From Taenia hydatigena (taxonomy: Eukaryota > Platyhelminthes > Cestoda > Cyclophyllidea > Taeniidae): DNA of 64,000 bases. A program made the position numbers and the translations under genes. Every line of letters starts with the position of its first letter. Position 1 is the first letter of the stretch. The notes under the pieces are model-generated. The model saw only the letters and a list, made by a program, of their open reading frames with translations, searched no databases and was not told the DNA's origin. The DNA is taken from NCBI GenBank assembly GCA_036345935.2, contig JADWOT020000006.1, positions 22,069,091 through 22,133,090 on the forward strand, read 5' to 3'. Below, in pieces: positions 11,001 through 24,985 of the stretch.

Positions 11001-14000
11001 CGGCCCCCCTAAAATCGGTCATGCACCCCCTAAGGAGGTGAAGTCACTCAACTGAAGGTCATCTTTAGTTTGTGGGCATCAAAAGGGTAAATTGGTCTAA
11101 TTATTGATGCTGCGATTTGATTATAGACTTGACAGCTACAGGCACATCATTTGTGCGCGTTTCTACTACGGTGGTGATTGCAGTCGGAGGTGTATGCCCG
11201 ACCCGGAGCGCTATGCTTGCGATGCCAACGGCTATAAAAAGTGCAGACAAGGTGTGGTGCAGTGCTGCCTGTCTCGTCTACTTATTGATGCTATTGCACA
11301 ATATATGCGTTTGTATATTTCGTTGACATGCATGCAAATCCACGTTGTAGCCAGTAAGACACTGCTCTAAACGGAAATGCGACTCTATCTGAAAGCTACT
11401 CGTTTGTTTAAACAACTCAGTCTTCCATGAACCACTACAATTATAAATCATTTATTATTTACCCATTAGACTCTCATACCCATTTCTACTATGCAGATTT
11501 CATTACTTCAACCCCTTAGTTAATGATTTGCAACAGGTTAACTTATAATCCACAGTACAGACAGGCTCGTTTGAGTCTAAAATCATTTACATGAGTGTCG
11601 GCTAAAACACTTGCATTAGAATAAGAACAATTTACGTGAAAAAAAGTACAGCGCTTATAATAGCACTTCACCAACTACAAATTTTTTGTATTTAGGTTTT
11701 ATTGGTGTTGAATGCGACCAGCGAGACTACTGTCTGAACCACACTTGTGCTGAATTTGCCGAATGCAAAAACACGCCCTCCGGTTTTGAGTGCTGGTGTT
11801 TTCAATCAAAAGGTAAATAATTACCCTTTAATCTACTTAAAAACAACTACTCTATTGTTTTAGCAGTTGAAGACTGGTGTTGGACAGGTCTAAAGCGAGG
11901 ATATTTTTACAGCTTTTAAATATAGGGAGTTCAGATATGCTAATTATTTCAGGAATTTCGACTTGTATCCAATGTACAAAAGGGTTACCCAAATGGGTAT
12001 ATAAAGATTGTAGCGTCCCGAGGCTCCCTCGAAGGCAGAATACGTATATATTCAACGAACAGAGGGAAGTGGGCTGCTGGCATGGCCACCTCTGTGACCT
12101 TCACCAAATCCGGTATTTCCAACAAACAAAGCACTACAAAGATACTTATAAAATCTTCGTTCCAGACTAGTTATTCAGTATGAACTACTTTTGAGCGCCC
12201 CTATTTCGATAAGGCAAGCTCTAGCAAACATGTGATTCCCTTCTTTATAACCACTTTTCTACCGATTTCTAAGCATTAACAATCAGCCAGCTAAATTTAG
12301 AGATAGAAAATATAAGCTCTTATTTTAATGCCTACTAGTATAGAGCTTAAAATTGGTCTCTAATTTGTTCTTCTTTATTTCTCTCGCTTTTGTAATGCCA
12401 GTTTTCTTCACGTAGCAGCGAATTGCCAGAAAATTTAGCTCTCTACAGATTATTTAATGACTTCTTTGTTGTCTGCACAAACAATAATAAAAAAGCTTAC
12501 AAAGAAGCGGCTTGTATAGGTGTCCATGCACTTGCAAAAAAGGCTAACGCCTGTGAATTTCTTGTATAGTTTTCCAAATATCAAAACCTATTAATTCTCA
12601 AGTGCAGTTATATTTGTTTTTAAATAGTAATTCAAAAATACATTTTAATCACTTTGTAAAAGAAACTTGATTAGTTTGAAAGAAGTGTTTGATTCCCAGT
12701 GCTGCATTTGGTTAGAATAGGTCATATGTGAACGGGTGACCTTGGTCGTATGTGGCGCTGGATTCGGGCTTTTAAGTCGCAGACTTTGGAATTTTATGTT
12801 TTTTGATCACGCTTGTTTCCGCCGCATAGTGGGATTGACACGCTAACAGAAGTAGTAAAAATCTTCGGCTAATGGTTGGATGTTCAGGCAGTGATTATGC
12901 GTTTTCCATCACGCGAATTTAGGAGATAGATCTCAAGCATAATTTAAGCGGACAGGCAAGGGAAGTAACTCACGACCCTTCCTTGTATTTATGATGTCTT
13001 AGCTGTTGCCCTGGCAGAGGTTCTGCATTTCGTCGCCAATTTTTGTTCAGGACCAGAATGTCATCTTGGCTACGACCCCTGCGCGTCGGAGTACAACACC
13101 TGTTCAGGTCACGGGACATGCACTGCAGTCGGGGCATACAACCTCTCCTTCCAATGCACCTGCGATTTCGACTGGGAGGGTCGGCAGTGCGACCAACGCC
13201 GACCTGCCTGTTTGGTTGCCCTAGCTAATAATCAGACGCTTTGCCAGAACGGAGGCAAGTGCAGAGACCTACCAGGAAATGCTGGTGCCTACATCTGTGA
13301 CTGTCCCTCTGGCTGGTGGGGCAAGCATTGCGAGAAAAAGACTGCAGTTGTCTACGTGGGTATAGCGAATATTTTGCTATTTGCTATCGCAAGATCCGTT
13401 CAACTTGAAATGGTTATGTGTAGCTATCTATGAAAATTAAATGTGAACGTTAAAATCATAAGCATGCGCCAAATGTTACGGTCTTTTTTGGATGAATGTG
13501 GAATATCATTATTTACGTAAGCTGAGAACACTCCTCTCGTCAATGTTACTATTTTCGATGTTGTGGTGTCAAGAATTTTAGTTGCTGGCCCTGATTTAAA
13601 ACCGCTTTCCTGAAATAGGTTAATTATTCGTTGTCCCTACTTGAAATGAGTGGACTCTCAAAGGGTCTATTGAGGTATATGGACCTCTGTTGGGTAATAG
13701 CTAATAGAACGATAAAATTCGTGCAGTCAGGCATTATCTGATTTGCATTACGTGCCGCAAAATGCTGGTTTGTTTAAAAGTTATTTGACTCCGGAAATTG
13801 CGCTTAGAATCGCGTTTTCAATGCCACCTTATCAATTTTGTTATGGGAAATAATCATCACTCGTTAACTAAGAAAAGGAGTCCTTGCTCCGTATTGACGG
13901 TTCAGTACAATTCTACTATTCGTTAACAAAGTGTGCCTTTTTTAGAAGCTGGTCCTTTTGGTTACAGTCGCTGCGGGTATTTGTCTCGTTATTCTGGCTA

Positions 14001-14459
14001 TCATTGGATTCGTACTTGATGTTTGCTGTAAAAATTGGTGAGTATCGATTTTGGTAATGTTTTCTAGTTAATAAACCTGGTCTTTTTAAAAGTTACGGGT
14101 GTGATCCGAAGGAAAGTGGTCTAGAACAACCTTTAGATGGAATAATGAAAGTAATTCAAGCACATTGGTAATTGTAATGATAATGTTGGAAAATTTTGGA
14201 ATTAAAGTGACCTTTTATTTAGCTGACAGCCCAGGTTCCTATGTCAATAATAATAATCAGACTTTTTTGCACTTGGGACGAGAAACAGAATTTTGAACAA
14301 GAATTCATGCTTAAATGACATTACGCTTTCTAATCATTTAGCCTACGCCACAGAAGACCGACTTTTACCTTCATGAGCAGCGCTCAACTACCGGAGCAAC
14401 GGATAAACTGTCCAAGTAGCAGCAGTGGAACTGAAGATTGTGTCGCTTCTCTACTTTGA
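8062..14459 (+). CDS. Delta-like DSL-family Notch ligand
   Basis: Membrane-anchored Notch ligand; all nine exons join in phase to 404 aa. Exons: 8062-8124, 8738-8877, 8960-9053, 10493-10653, 11127-11251, 11696-11812, 13051-13355, 13946-14037 and 14342-14459. Residues 1-21 are a signal peptide (MEVLFWPLFVIASISPAVIS). Residues 22 to about 152 form the MNNL-type N-terminal region. The DSL domain spans residues 162-201, with all six cysteines and the FYYGGDC core. Three EGF repeats follow, each with six cysteines. Residues about 338-364 are the membrane helix (LVLLVTVAAGICLVILAIIG), and a 38-residue cytoplasmic tail follows. It is far shorter than vertebrate or fly Delta, which have six or more EGF repeats. 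The last residues, VASLL, fit a class I PDZ-ligand pattern (S-x-hydrophobic). The start is the only ATG that gives a signal peptide in frame. Family assignment is firm; whether Delta or Serrate type is less so, though no cysteine-rich domain is present, which favours Delta. Confidence 0.9.
9905..10155 (-). repeat. Diverged repeat copy inside a Delta-like gene intron
   Basis: The block ATAGATGTCTTTTAAGATCA and the sequence after it align with the reverse-orientation copy at 35440-35635. The core (CCCAGAGACCAGCCCACTTG, minus-strand sense) corresponds to the GGCTGGCC core of the family. It lies in the intron between exons 3 and 4. Confidence 0.55.
12009..12138 (-). repeat. LTR-like repeat copy, subtype A, with 5-bp target duplication
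   Basis: The copy begins TGTAGCGTCCCGAGGCTCCC and ends CAAACAAAGCACTACA, so its ends are TGTAG and CTACA. It is flanked on both sides by AAGAT, a 5-bp target-site duplication. About 50 bp of the family core is deleted. It sits in the Delta-like gene intron between exons 6 and 7. Confidence 0.8.
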
Positions 14460-15989
14460 GCTCAGTGAGCCGCACTTCATGGCCTAGCCGTCCGCATTTG
14501 TACTGCCTTCACCTCTTCCCCGCGTCATTTACGTCACTCTAAGAACCGTAACTCTATGCACTAATGGCAATGGCGAATATTTTTAAGGCGCTTTCATGCA
14601 TTCAATCACTATTATTTTGCAAGACCTTTGTACGTCTCCCCCATCCGTCCAACCAAAGTATATTTTGGTACAGTATGTTTATGTAACTTTTTGTTGTTTG
14701 GATGATTCGGGTGAAAATAAGTGTAAATTTTTGATGAAATGAGTGCCTTGTTTGTAGGTCCACTATCCTACTGCCCTCGCTCCACTGAAGATCTTTATAA
14801 AACCTTCACAGTTTGCTTTCGCTGTGACAGTAACAACATCAAATCATAATGGGCAACATTTTCGTTAGAAAAATTGGTAGTGATCATATCTTTTTAAGTT
14901 ATGACCGATAAACAGTTCATGTTTGGAATATTTGCACCGCCACTTGCAAGTGCTTTCATTCGTTAAAATAGTGATTTACTTAAATTTATTTCAGTAGACA
15001 GACTCACATTTCGTATGATTAGTTTCTCGTTGCAGCAGGTACATTTGAGTTGCGTTTGTGATTCTCAGAGACGCACTGCGGAACAAGCTCTAAGCTTGGG
15101 ATTGAATCAAAACATTTGACAAGCTTTATTTACCCATTGAGCCGTTGCTAAATTAGGGTGGCGCAATGTTTTAACAACTGCACTTTTGGATCACTGTTTG
15201 CAACTTTTGATAATGCTTCTCAAGATTGACCAATGTTTATGTTATTTGATGTAATTAGCAGGAATTGCACAAAGAGTTGTACGCTTTTGTCGTTTGTGAT
15301 ATGAGATTTCATTTCCTTCAAGACTACCAAGCGTTAGATGTCAATTCTCTTTGCAAAAGCTTTGTTTATTTTCACGAGTAGTGGTCATGGATTCCCAGAA
15401 GGAAGTTGCAATGGCGCCCCAGGGAACACTCTTGCGTTTCCATCGAACGTAAATGATTCGAGTAATAAAAACCGCAGCATTGTGTTAATCTGGGTCATTT
15501 TGGTTCTGTTTCTGAAGTCGCTCAAATGCAGTGTAAAAGCATATTTACCGGTACTCCGTTAAGTCGGCTTGTACTTCGAGATGCATCCATCTAATAAAAG
15601 CAACTGGCATTGGCAAAATTGTTTACCATCAATGTATATATCAGAACTATTACGGAGTATGGATCGAGCGATTTTTCTTTCAAAAGATAATCTTTAGATA
15701 AAGTTTAAACTTCCAAAGTTGGTTTACTGTCTTTTCTTAGGCGGTCAGTTTCTTAATATTCAGGAAGGAACTTTTTATGGGCATATTTCCCGTCTCCGTA
15801 AAGAAGATGTACACACCCACTTCAAATTGTACCTTTAATTTGTATGTCTTAATACTTCTTTTCTTTGCGTGTGAGCAGAGGAACAATTTATCACTTCATA
15901 ACGTTAATTGCCAATGGCAACCCATTATCGCCTCCTCAACTCAAATCCCTTTATTGTTCTCATTATTACTATCAACATTATTAATCCAC

Positions 15990-16640
15990 GTCTTCTCGCT
16001 CTCCCTCTCTCTCTCTCTCCATCCTCTGCATGAATGAGCGAATGAGCAGTTACAGGAGTGGAAGAGAAGGATGTAACAATTTTAGCTTACAATTACACTA
16101 AAACGGTCTTTTCCTTCTCTACCTCTCCCCTCCTCAGATCCTCTGCATCTCATTACCCTCCCTCCTCTGCCAGGATTCACTCTTCCGGAAAGGAGTGTGG
16201 AACGCGGAAAGGGGTGGTCCTCATGAGATTTAGGCAGCAAGTTCATGCATGCTCTCTCCTTCTGCCCCCCTCTCCGCTTCTCTCCTCTTCCCCGCCTTTT
16301 CTCATCGTCCTAACAATAGGCAGGAAGGGAAGGTCATCCAATCTTGGGTTTATTCCGAAACGGCCGCAATGTAACAATGTTCACATACCTGCTGAGAGGT
16401 GGAATCTTTATTTCCCCACACCCTGCGCTTTCTCTCTCCCCCTTGGAGGCATCCACCCCACTCACCCACCACTTCCCTCCCCCTGCCCCTCCCCTTCCCC
16501 CTCCCCTCCTCTATGCGCATGTGCGCGCGTGTGTGTGCGTACGTGTGTATGCGCAGTTAGCGCTGAGGGAGCGACTACCACGGTAGAAGTGTAATAATTC
16601 TCTTTTTCTCCTCCGCCTCCCCTTCTTCGCTTCCACTAGC
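15990..16640 (+). repeat. Pyrimidine-rich low-complexity tract with CT and GT microsatellites
   Basis: A (CT)n run sits at about 15996-16020. Long C/T-dominated stretches follow, strongest at about 16240-16300 and 16430-16515. An alternating GT/GC stretch lies at about 16517-16555. The 178- and 80-residue frames over this region are low-complexity artefacts rich in Ser, Pro and Leu. Confidence 0.8.
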
Positions 16641-17839
16641 AGTCGCTTATTGTGTGTATGCTCAAATTGTAGCACGTCCTAATCTCTTTCTCGGACAGGA
16701 AGATTTAGTTACTGTTGTTATCCACATCATCATCAACGCCATTGTTGTCACAATACTGGCTCGAATACCCATGCACACTAGCTATACCATGTTAATGCAT
16801 TAGCCGAGGAAAATGGACGCATTAAACGCAACATTCTCTCCTTTGGTCAAGCCTTTCAAGCTTATGAAGCCGAGTTGTGAAGTTCAGTTTGTCCTATGGC
16901 GCAACTACTTCCTTATGCTAACCAGCTTGCAGTTTTGGATATCCAAAAAAGTCTTCATTTCCCTTAATAAATCATGTATTGACGTATATAAAAATGCATC
17001 CCAAAAATTGGAGGATAAGGGTCCTGACATAACTCATTCCAAGTTTAACTATAGTTTTCCTTTGGAATGGGAACTTTCAGATTTCGTTCAAATTTGCCTA
17101 GTTTTAACGATTAACTTAGGTTTAATAGAAAACCAATCGTGAATAAGTGCAAATTTTTAAGCCTTCCTGTTTCTAACAATGGGGAGTGAGTGAAATGGCC
17201 ACTAGTACCTCAGGAAAAGAAACCGGTTGGGTATGTGGAAGGCAAGGTGACAATCCTTAATTGGTCTACTGCTGAAGTGTTGAGATCCGAACAGTGTGCT
17301 TGACTTTACCAATAATAGATCACGATGGGATTTACTCTGCGATGTGTTTAATGCCTCAGCGCTGAGAAGACTATAATAGTACACCTGTGAAAAAAACTAT
17401 CTCCCTGAATTGCGACGTCTGACCGCGATTTAAGAAACATTTCCCATGAATGATGTTTTTTGTCACTCAGTAGATCTAATTGACAGCCCTGTGAAAATAT
17501 GTGAAAATATCTCACCACGTAGTTTTATTGTTCCTTTCCATTGTTTTTGATTGACAGAAATAGTGTGACGTAGCAAAACGACGAATCCGAATGCCCTGGA
17601 GAGTGGTCAGTGAACTAATTTAACCGTTATCTTCATTCCCACTTTGGTCCAGAAAATCCGCAACATAATTAAAACATAACCAAAATAGTTATTAAGAGAT
17701 ATTTCTACTCAAATTGAGCACCAATTTTAGAGTCATAGTTTGAGCAGACCCTATAGCTTCTGGCCAAAAAAAACGTTTTTGAATATAAGGTTTCCTACGT
17801 TAATGGAGGAATCCAATCGCCAAAATTATTTGTAATACG

Positions 17840-17990
17840 TTGATCGGTAATTTAACTCTCGGTTTTGGTAAAAAAACTATTGTACCTACACCGGAATGGC
17901 CAGCCTCTGGACTCTATCGGTAGTCCAAAGCTTTCTTCCTGTCGAATATATATATTTCTTCCCCGCTCCCCATCATTCTGCCTTCATTCG
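17840..17990 (+). repeat. Diverged repeat copy, subtype B
   Basis: It has TTTAACTCTCGGTTTTGGTA, then a GGCCAGCCTCTGG core, then the GTCGAATATATATATTTCTT block and CATTCTGCCTTC. These are in the same order as in the complete copies at 51-53 kb. Confidence 0.65.
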
Positions 17991-18574
17991 CATTCAACAA
18001 AGTAACGAGACGCAACAGTTGTGGTGGTAGAACACGGATCGGATCTTAAATGACGTCTGTCCTGATTCCTGCTTTTAAGTGACAAACATTAGCGAGGCGG
18101 AAGAGGTACATCTGCGGTGATGAACCCCAAGTAAAGGATCGAAAAGGAAGCCTACCTTCGATAACTGCATAAGTTCTATGTTCCGCAGGAAAACTTTTAT
18201 CAAGCATTACGAAAACTTGCTAATGAGCTGTCTACTTCTTCAATTATGTGAACTGTTGATAACTCCTCCGGCTCTACTAGCTAGACGGAACTAAGCCCTA
18301 AAGTAAGAAAAAAATTTTGTCGCCATGGGACTATTCCAATCCTATTCTGTTATGTCCCTGTTCTTGGAGCAGTATTCCTACCGCTAATGATGGAACTACT
18401 TGACAGCCAGCACATTTCGCATCGAACAATACGGTTTTGTGTACAGGTTGAAGGTTTGGAATCAGTAGAATTGTTAAGAGGGTTCGGTTTTGTAGCGGTG
18501 GAGTGCCTTCTTCTTGCATGCGAATTCGGTGACTAATTCGGTTGGCTTGCGGGAGTTTTCCTGCGGCAGCGACC

Positions 18575-18740
18575 ATGGGAGCCGCCGGCGACGATGCTCA
18601 AAAGAGAAGACAGGCTGTATAATGCACCGGTTATCTGTTTGATTCTTTAATGCGGTAGTGTCTCAATCTGGTGCTCTGCCATTGTAACTTCGCCGGGTAA
18701 GCTGAACTCCAGGCCCCGCCAGTAGCTCATGGCCCTGCTC
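18575..18740 (+). repeat. Diverged repeat copy, subtype B
   Basis: GACGATGCTCAAAAGAGAAG followed by the CCGGTTATCTGTTTGATTCTTT block aligns with the copy near 340-420. A CCAGGCCCCGCCAGTAGC core lies downstream. Confidence 0.5.
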
Positions 18741-19515
18741 TATTTTGCACATATTTTACCCAGGTGTGACGATTTCCTTTGCCTCTTAGGTAGTCTTGAG
18801 AGACTACATTAATGTTTCCTTTTCTAGTAGCATGTTTCCGTTTTTTTAGCATTAGAATGAAATTACTATTTAGCATGATAGTGGCGTAGCAAAACATGAG
18901 ATTCGAAACGCAAGACTTGTTCAAAAACAAATTCTCCATTTGTATGTAAAATTGTCGTTGACTTTGATCGCACTAATAGTTCCGAAGTGTGCATCATGAG
19001 GGGGTGGAAACCGTGCACACATTTCAGGTGAGTCGGGATTTCTGGACTTGCATTTTTAGCATCGGGCCATGTGACCAGAACCATAACCTCAAATCTCTAA
19101 GAGGTTAACCATTGCGTGTTTAAGTGAATCTCCGCACAAGAGAATACAATAACAAAGCACTGGATAAATGTGTTAGCTTCTCCTTTAACTGCTTGTTGAA
19201 CTCAGCTTCATCCAGTCTTTAGAGTGAACTTACTCAAACTATAAACCGGCAAGGCGTCTTTTAATTCATTCACACTTAAGAAAGTTAATTTTGTTATCAG
19301 AAGTGTGTCTTTTAAAAAATACCACTTTATCGACAGGTTTCTGTACACTTTGCCATTTCTTTCTCACTGAGCTAAAATAAATCCAAAAAATAAAGACAAA
19401 CTTTCATTGTGTGTAGCAATGCTTCTATCCCCTACTTGTGGTTAGTAATAAGTACAAATGCACGTTTATTTAGCAGTTTTGTTATGGAATAGATACAATG
19501 TCTCTTGTCAAGTCA

Positions 19516-19533
19516 CATGCATGCGCATGCATG
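19516..19533. repeat. 18-bp perfect palindrome
   Basis: CATGCATGCGCATGCATG is its own reverse complement and is an alternating purine-pyrimidine run. It could adopt a cruciform or Z form. No function is assigned. Confidence 0.9.
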
Positions 19534-21812
19534 AAAAGCGATCTTAAAAGACCTAAGGAAAGGGCACATCAACCATGCGAGGCCAATCGAGGTCATTGAC
19601 ATGGCAACAGCATTTCAACGACTGTTCGTCACAGTAAAATAAAAATTTAAATGAGCAGAGTCCATAAAGTTATTTGTTCTGTGGTGATGCGTGTTGATCG
19701 TAGAAGGTGGGTTTAAGTGTACTCCTGGGAGGATCGAGTGCTTATCCCTTGAAGGGGAGGGGGCACAGCGAGATTGAGGACGGGAGACAACTGGACACTT
19801 GGGACATCTAAAATCGCAACGCCTGTTGTGCTAACTGTTGTTTGTCCTTTTCGAACCTGTGATTAAAATCGCCCCCAATCGGCGCGCCACTGGGGTGATT
19901 CTCACTACAAGAGTGTTCAAAACTCAAGCTTCAAAAGAGCCTTTTAATGCTTAAAAGTGAATTGTCAGTTGCGAGTTTTAACAGAATATTCAATAATGCG
20001 TCAATCAAGCAGGACATTGAACTGTCACACACACATGGGAGATGAAGGTTTATTTTAATGACCGAAACCAAATTATTGTTATTTGGACCAATTGATTTAT
20101 GTTCCAAAGGAGTCAATAAAATTAAAATTACTCCAACACCTTTATGGGCTAAAATCCATCAGAGATTTAAAAAATCACCCACATTTACTAACTCTTTGTT
20201 CCCCCATCAATGCATGCATTCATGCTCCAATTAACAGTCATTTGTCCCTAACCGATACATTTGTACAACCGATTTAGGCCCAATTTCAAGGCAGAAGCAG
20301 CCATCACAATCACTATTCTTTTATTTTAACTCGCTCATTAATTCCAAGCTTTTATTAAACAACCGGAAATGAGTTTTTAGCTGCAGTTCATTTGCCCTGC
20401 AAAGTGCTGACAAAGCTGAGATTCGATTTACATTAATGACTGATGAATGCATTGCAAATTAGCACGTCTTAGCACTGTCCTCCAGGTTGCTAGTTGTAAG
20501 CGAAAAGCTGACTTTACACCTTTGTCGGGCGGACTGGCCTCCGGGTCATGCTAGCAGCCTTAACTTCTGCTATCTGTAAAATACACACATTCTTCAGGGT
20601 TATCACAGAGCGCTCTATGTACTCGCGTTTTGCAAATCGGGTTCAAGCGACTGTTATTTACCTTATTCACAATCAATGCTCAGCCTCTCAAAGCGCAACA
20701 CTTAAAGCCTTAAAAGTTGACCCTTATTGCGCCCTCTCTGACGCAGTAGGAACGTGCATTCGATCTGCTGTACCCACCATAGCAACCACTAAGCAAATGC
20801 ATCTCTCAATCCCCCAAAATGCGGGTCCAATCATCAAAATTGTTCCCCTTCCCCTCCAATTCTCCCTGTCACGCTGATTTGTGTCCTGCTGACACGATTT
20901 TAGAGGGTACCAGCATGCAACAGGCAGCACTAATGCCCGTATTGTTGATACGTTTTTTAGTTTGGTGATTGGAGTGAGGGGTATGTGTGAGGTGGGATCC
21001 CCCACCATCAAATTTACACATACCACTCTCTGAAGGATCGAATTTTAGGAAAAGTTTTGCAAATCCTCCAGACGCAGCATGAAAACTTTATCCAATTTCC
21101 TCGCTTGCGTCCACACCCCATAGACACCTACACTCGCGTTCCATTCCAAACAACCTCTCTTTAGCGCATTAATGCTGTTTTAGCATGTTTGCAACAGAAA
21201 AATGAGGCCATTGAAATACGTGATCGCGATATTGCGTCATTCGCCGAAGTGAACGTCACATTCCATTGCACAGAAACCATAGGAGCCATGCAGTTTCAAA
21301 CCACGTTGTCAGAAAACTTTCCAGCTTAAATAAAATCTACTTGGGCAATTCAGGTGAATAAAATTATTACATTATATCAACTTTTGTGTTATTTCAATGA
21401 ATTACGCTTCTATTCACCTAATTGTTGGCTACTTAATTACCGCCTAGACTCCATTAACCTCTGGTATTCGTTGATTGGTTAGAGCTTTGCCTAAAATTAG
21501 AGCTATGATATTCATCAGAGACTTAAAAATAGCACAAAGGTAATCTAAGTGTCCACAATAGAGATCTCTGTAAAATCTGAGACCAAATCCTTGATTTATG
21601 ACCATACAAATGAAATGCTACACCACAGAACTGAATGTAACGATGATGAGCTTATGTCTACTCACGCAAACCAACCGGACTCTGCGTCCTTGTCTGAATA
21701 ATAGAAGGTGAAAGATGTTTATTAACGACTCGCTTTATTACAGTCACATGGAAGGGACAAAAAATCTCAATTGTATGTACAGCTTCTTCAAAGTGCTGTT
21801 TCATCTGTACAC

Positions 21813-24985
<3,173 letters not shown>

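Larger units (their letters stand above)
14460..21812. other. Intergenic between Delta-like and Gfi-like genes, no recognised gene
   Basis: The two flanking genes point towards each other, so both 3' untranslated regions should be here. The stretch holds the pyrimidine-rich tract at 15990-16640, repeat copies at 17840-17990 and 18575-18740, and the palindrome at 19516-19533. Overlapping frames at 20548-20877 (+) and 20724-21026 (-) shadow each other and show no family signal. Confidence 0.5.

Noticed and set aside
16058..16594. A 178-residue open frame rich in Ser, Pro and Leu
   Set aside because: It is produced by the pyrimidine-rich tract. The composition is low-complexity, with no splice or family support.
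20548..21026. Two overlapping frames of about 100 residues on opposite strands
   Set aside because: They shadow each other, show no domain signal and have no neighbouring exons.
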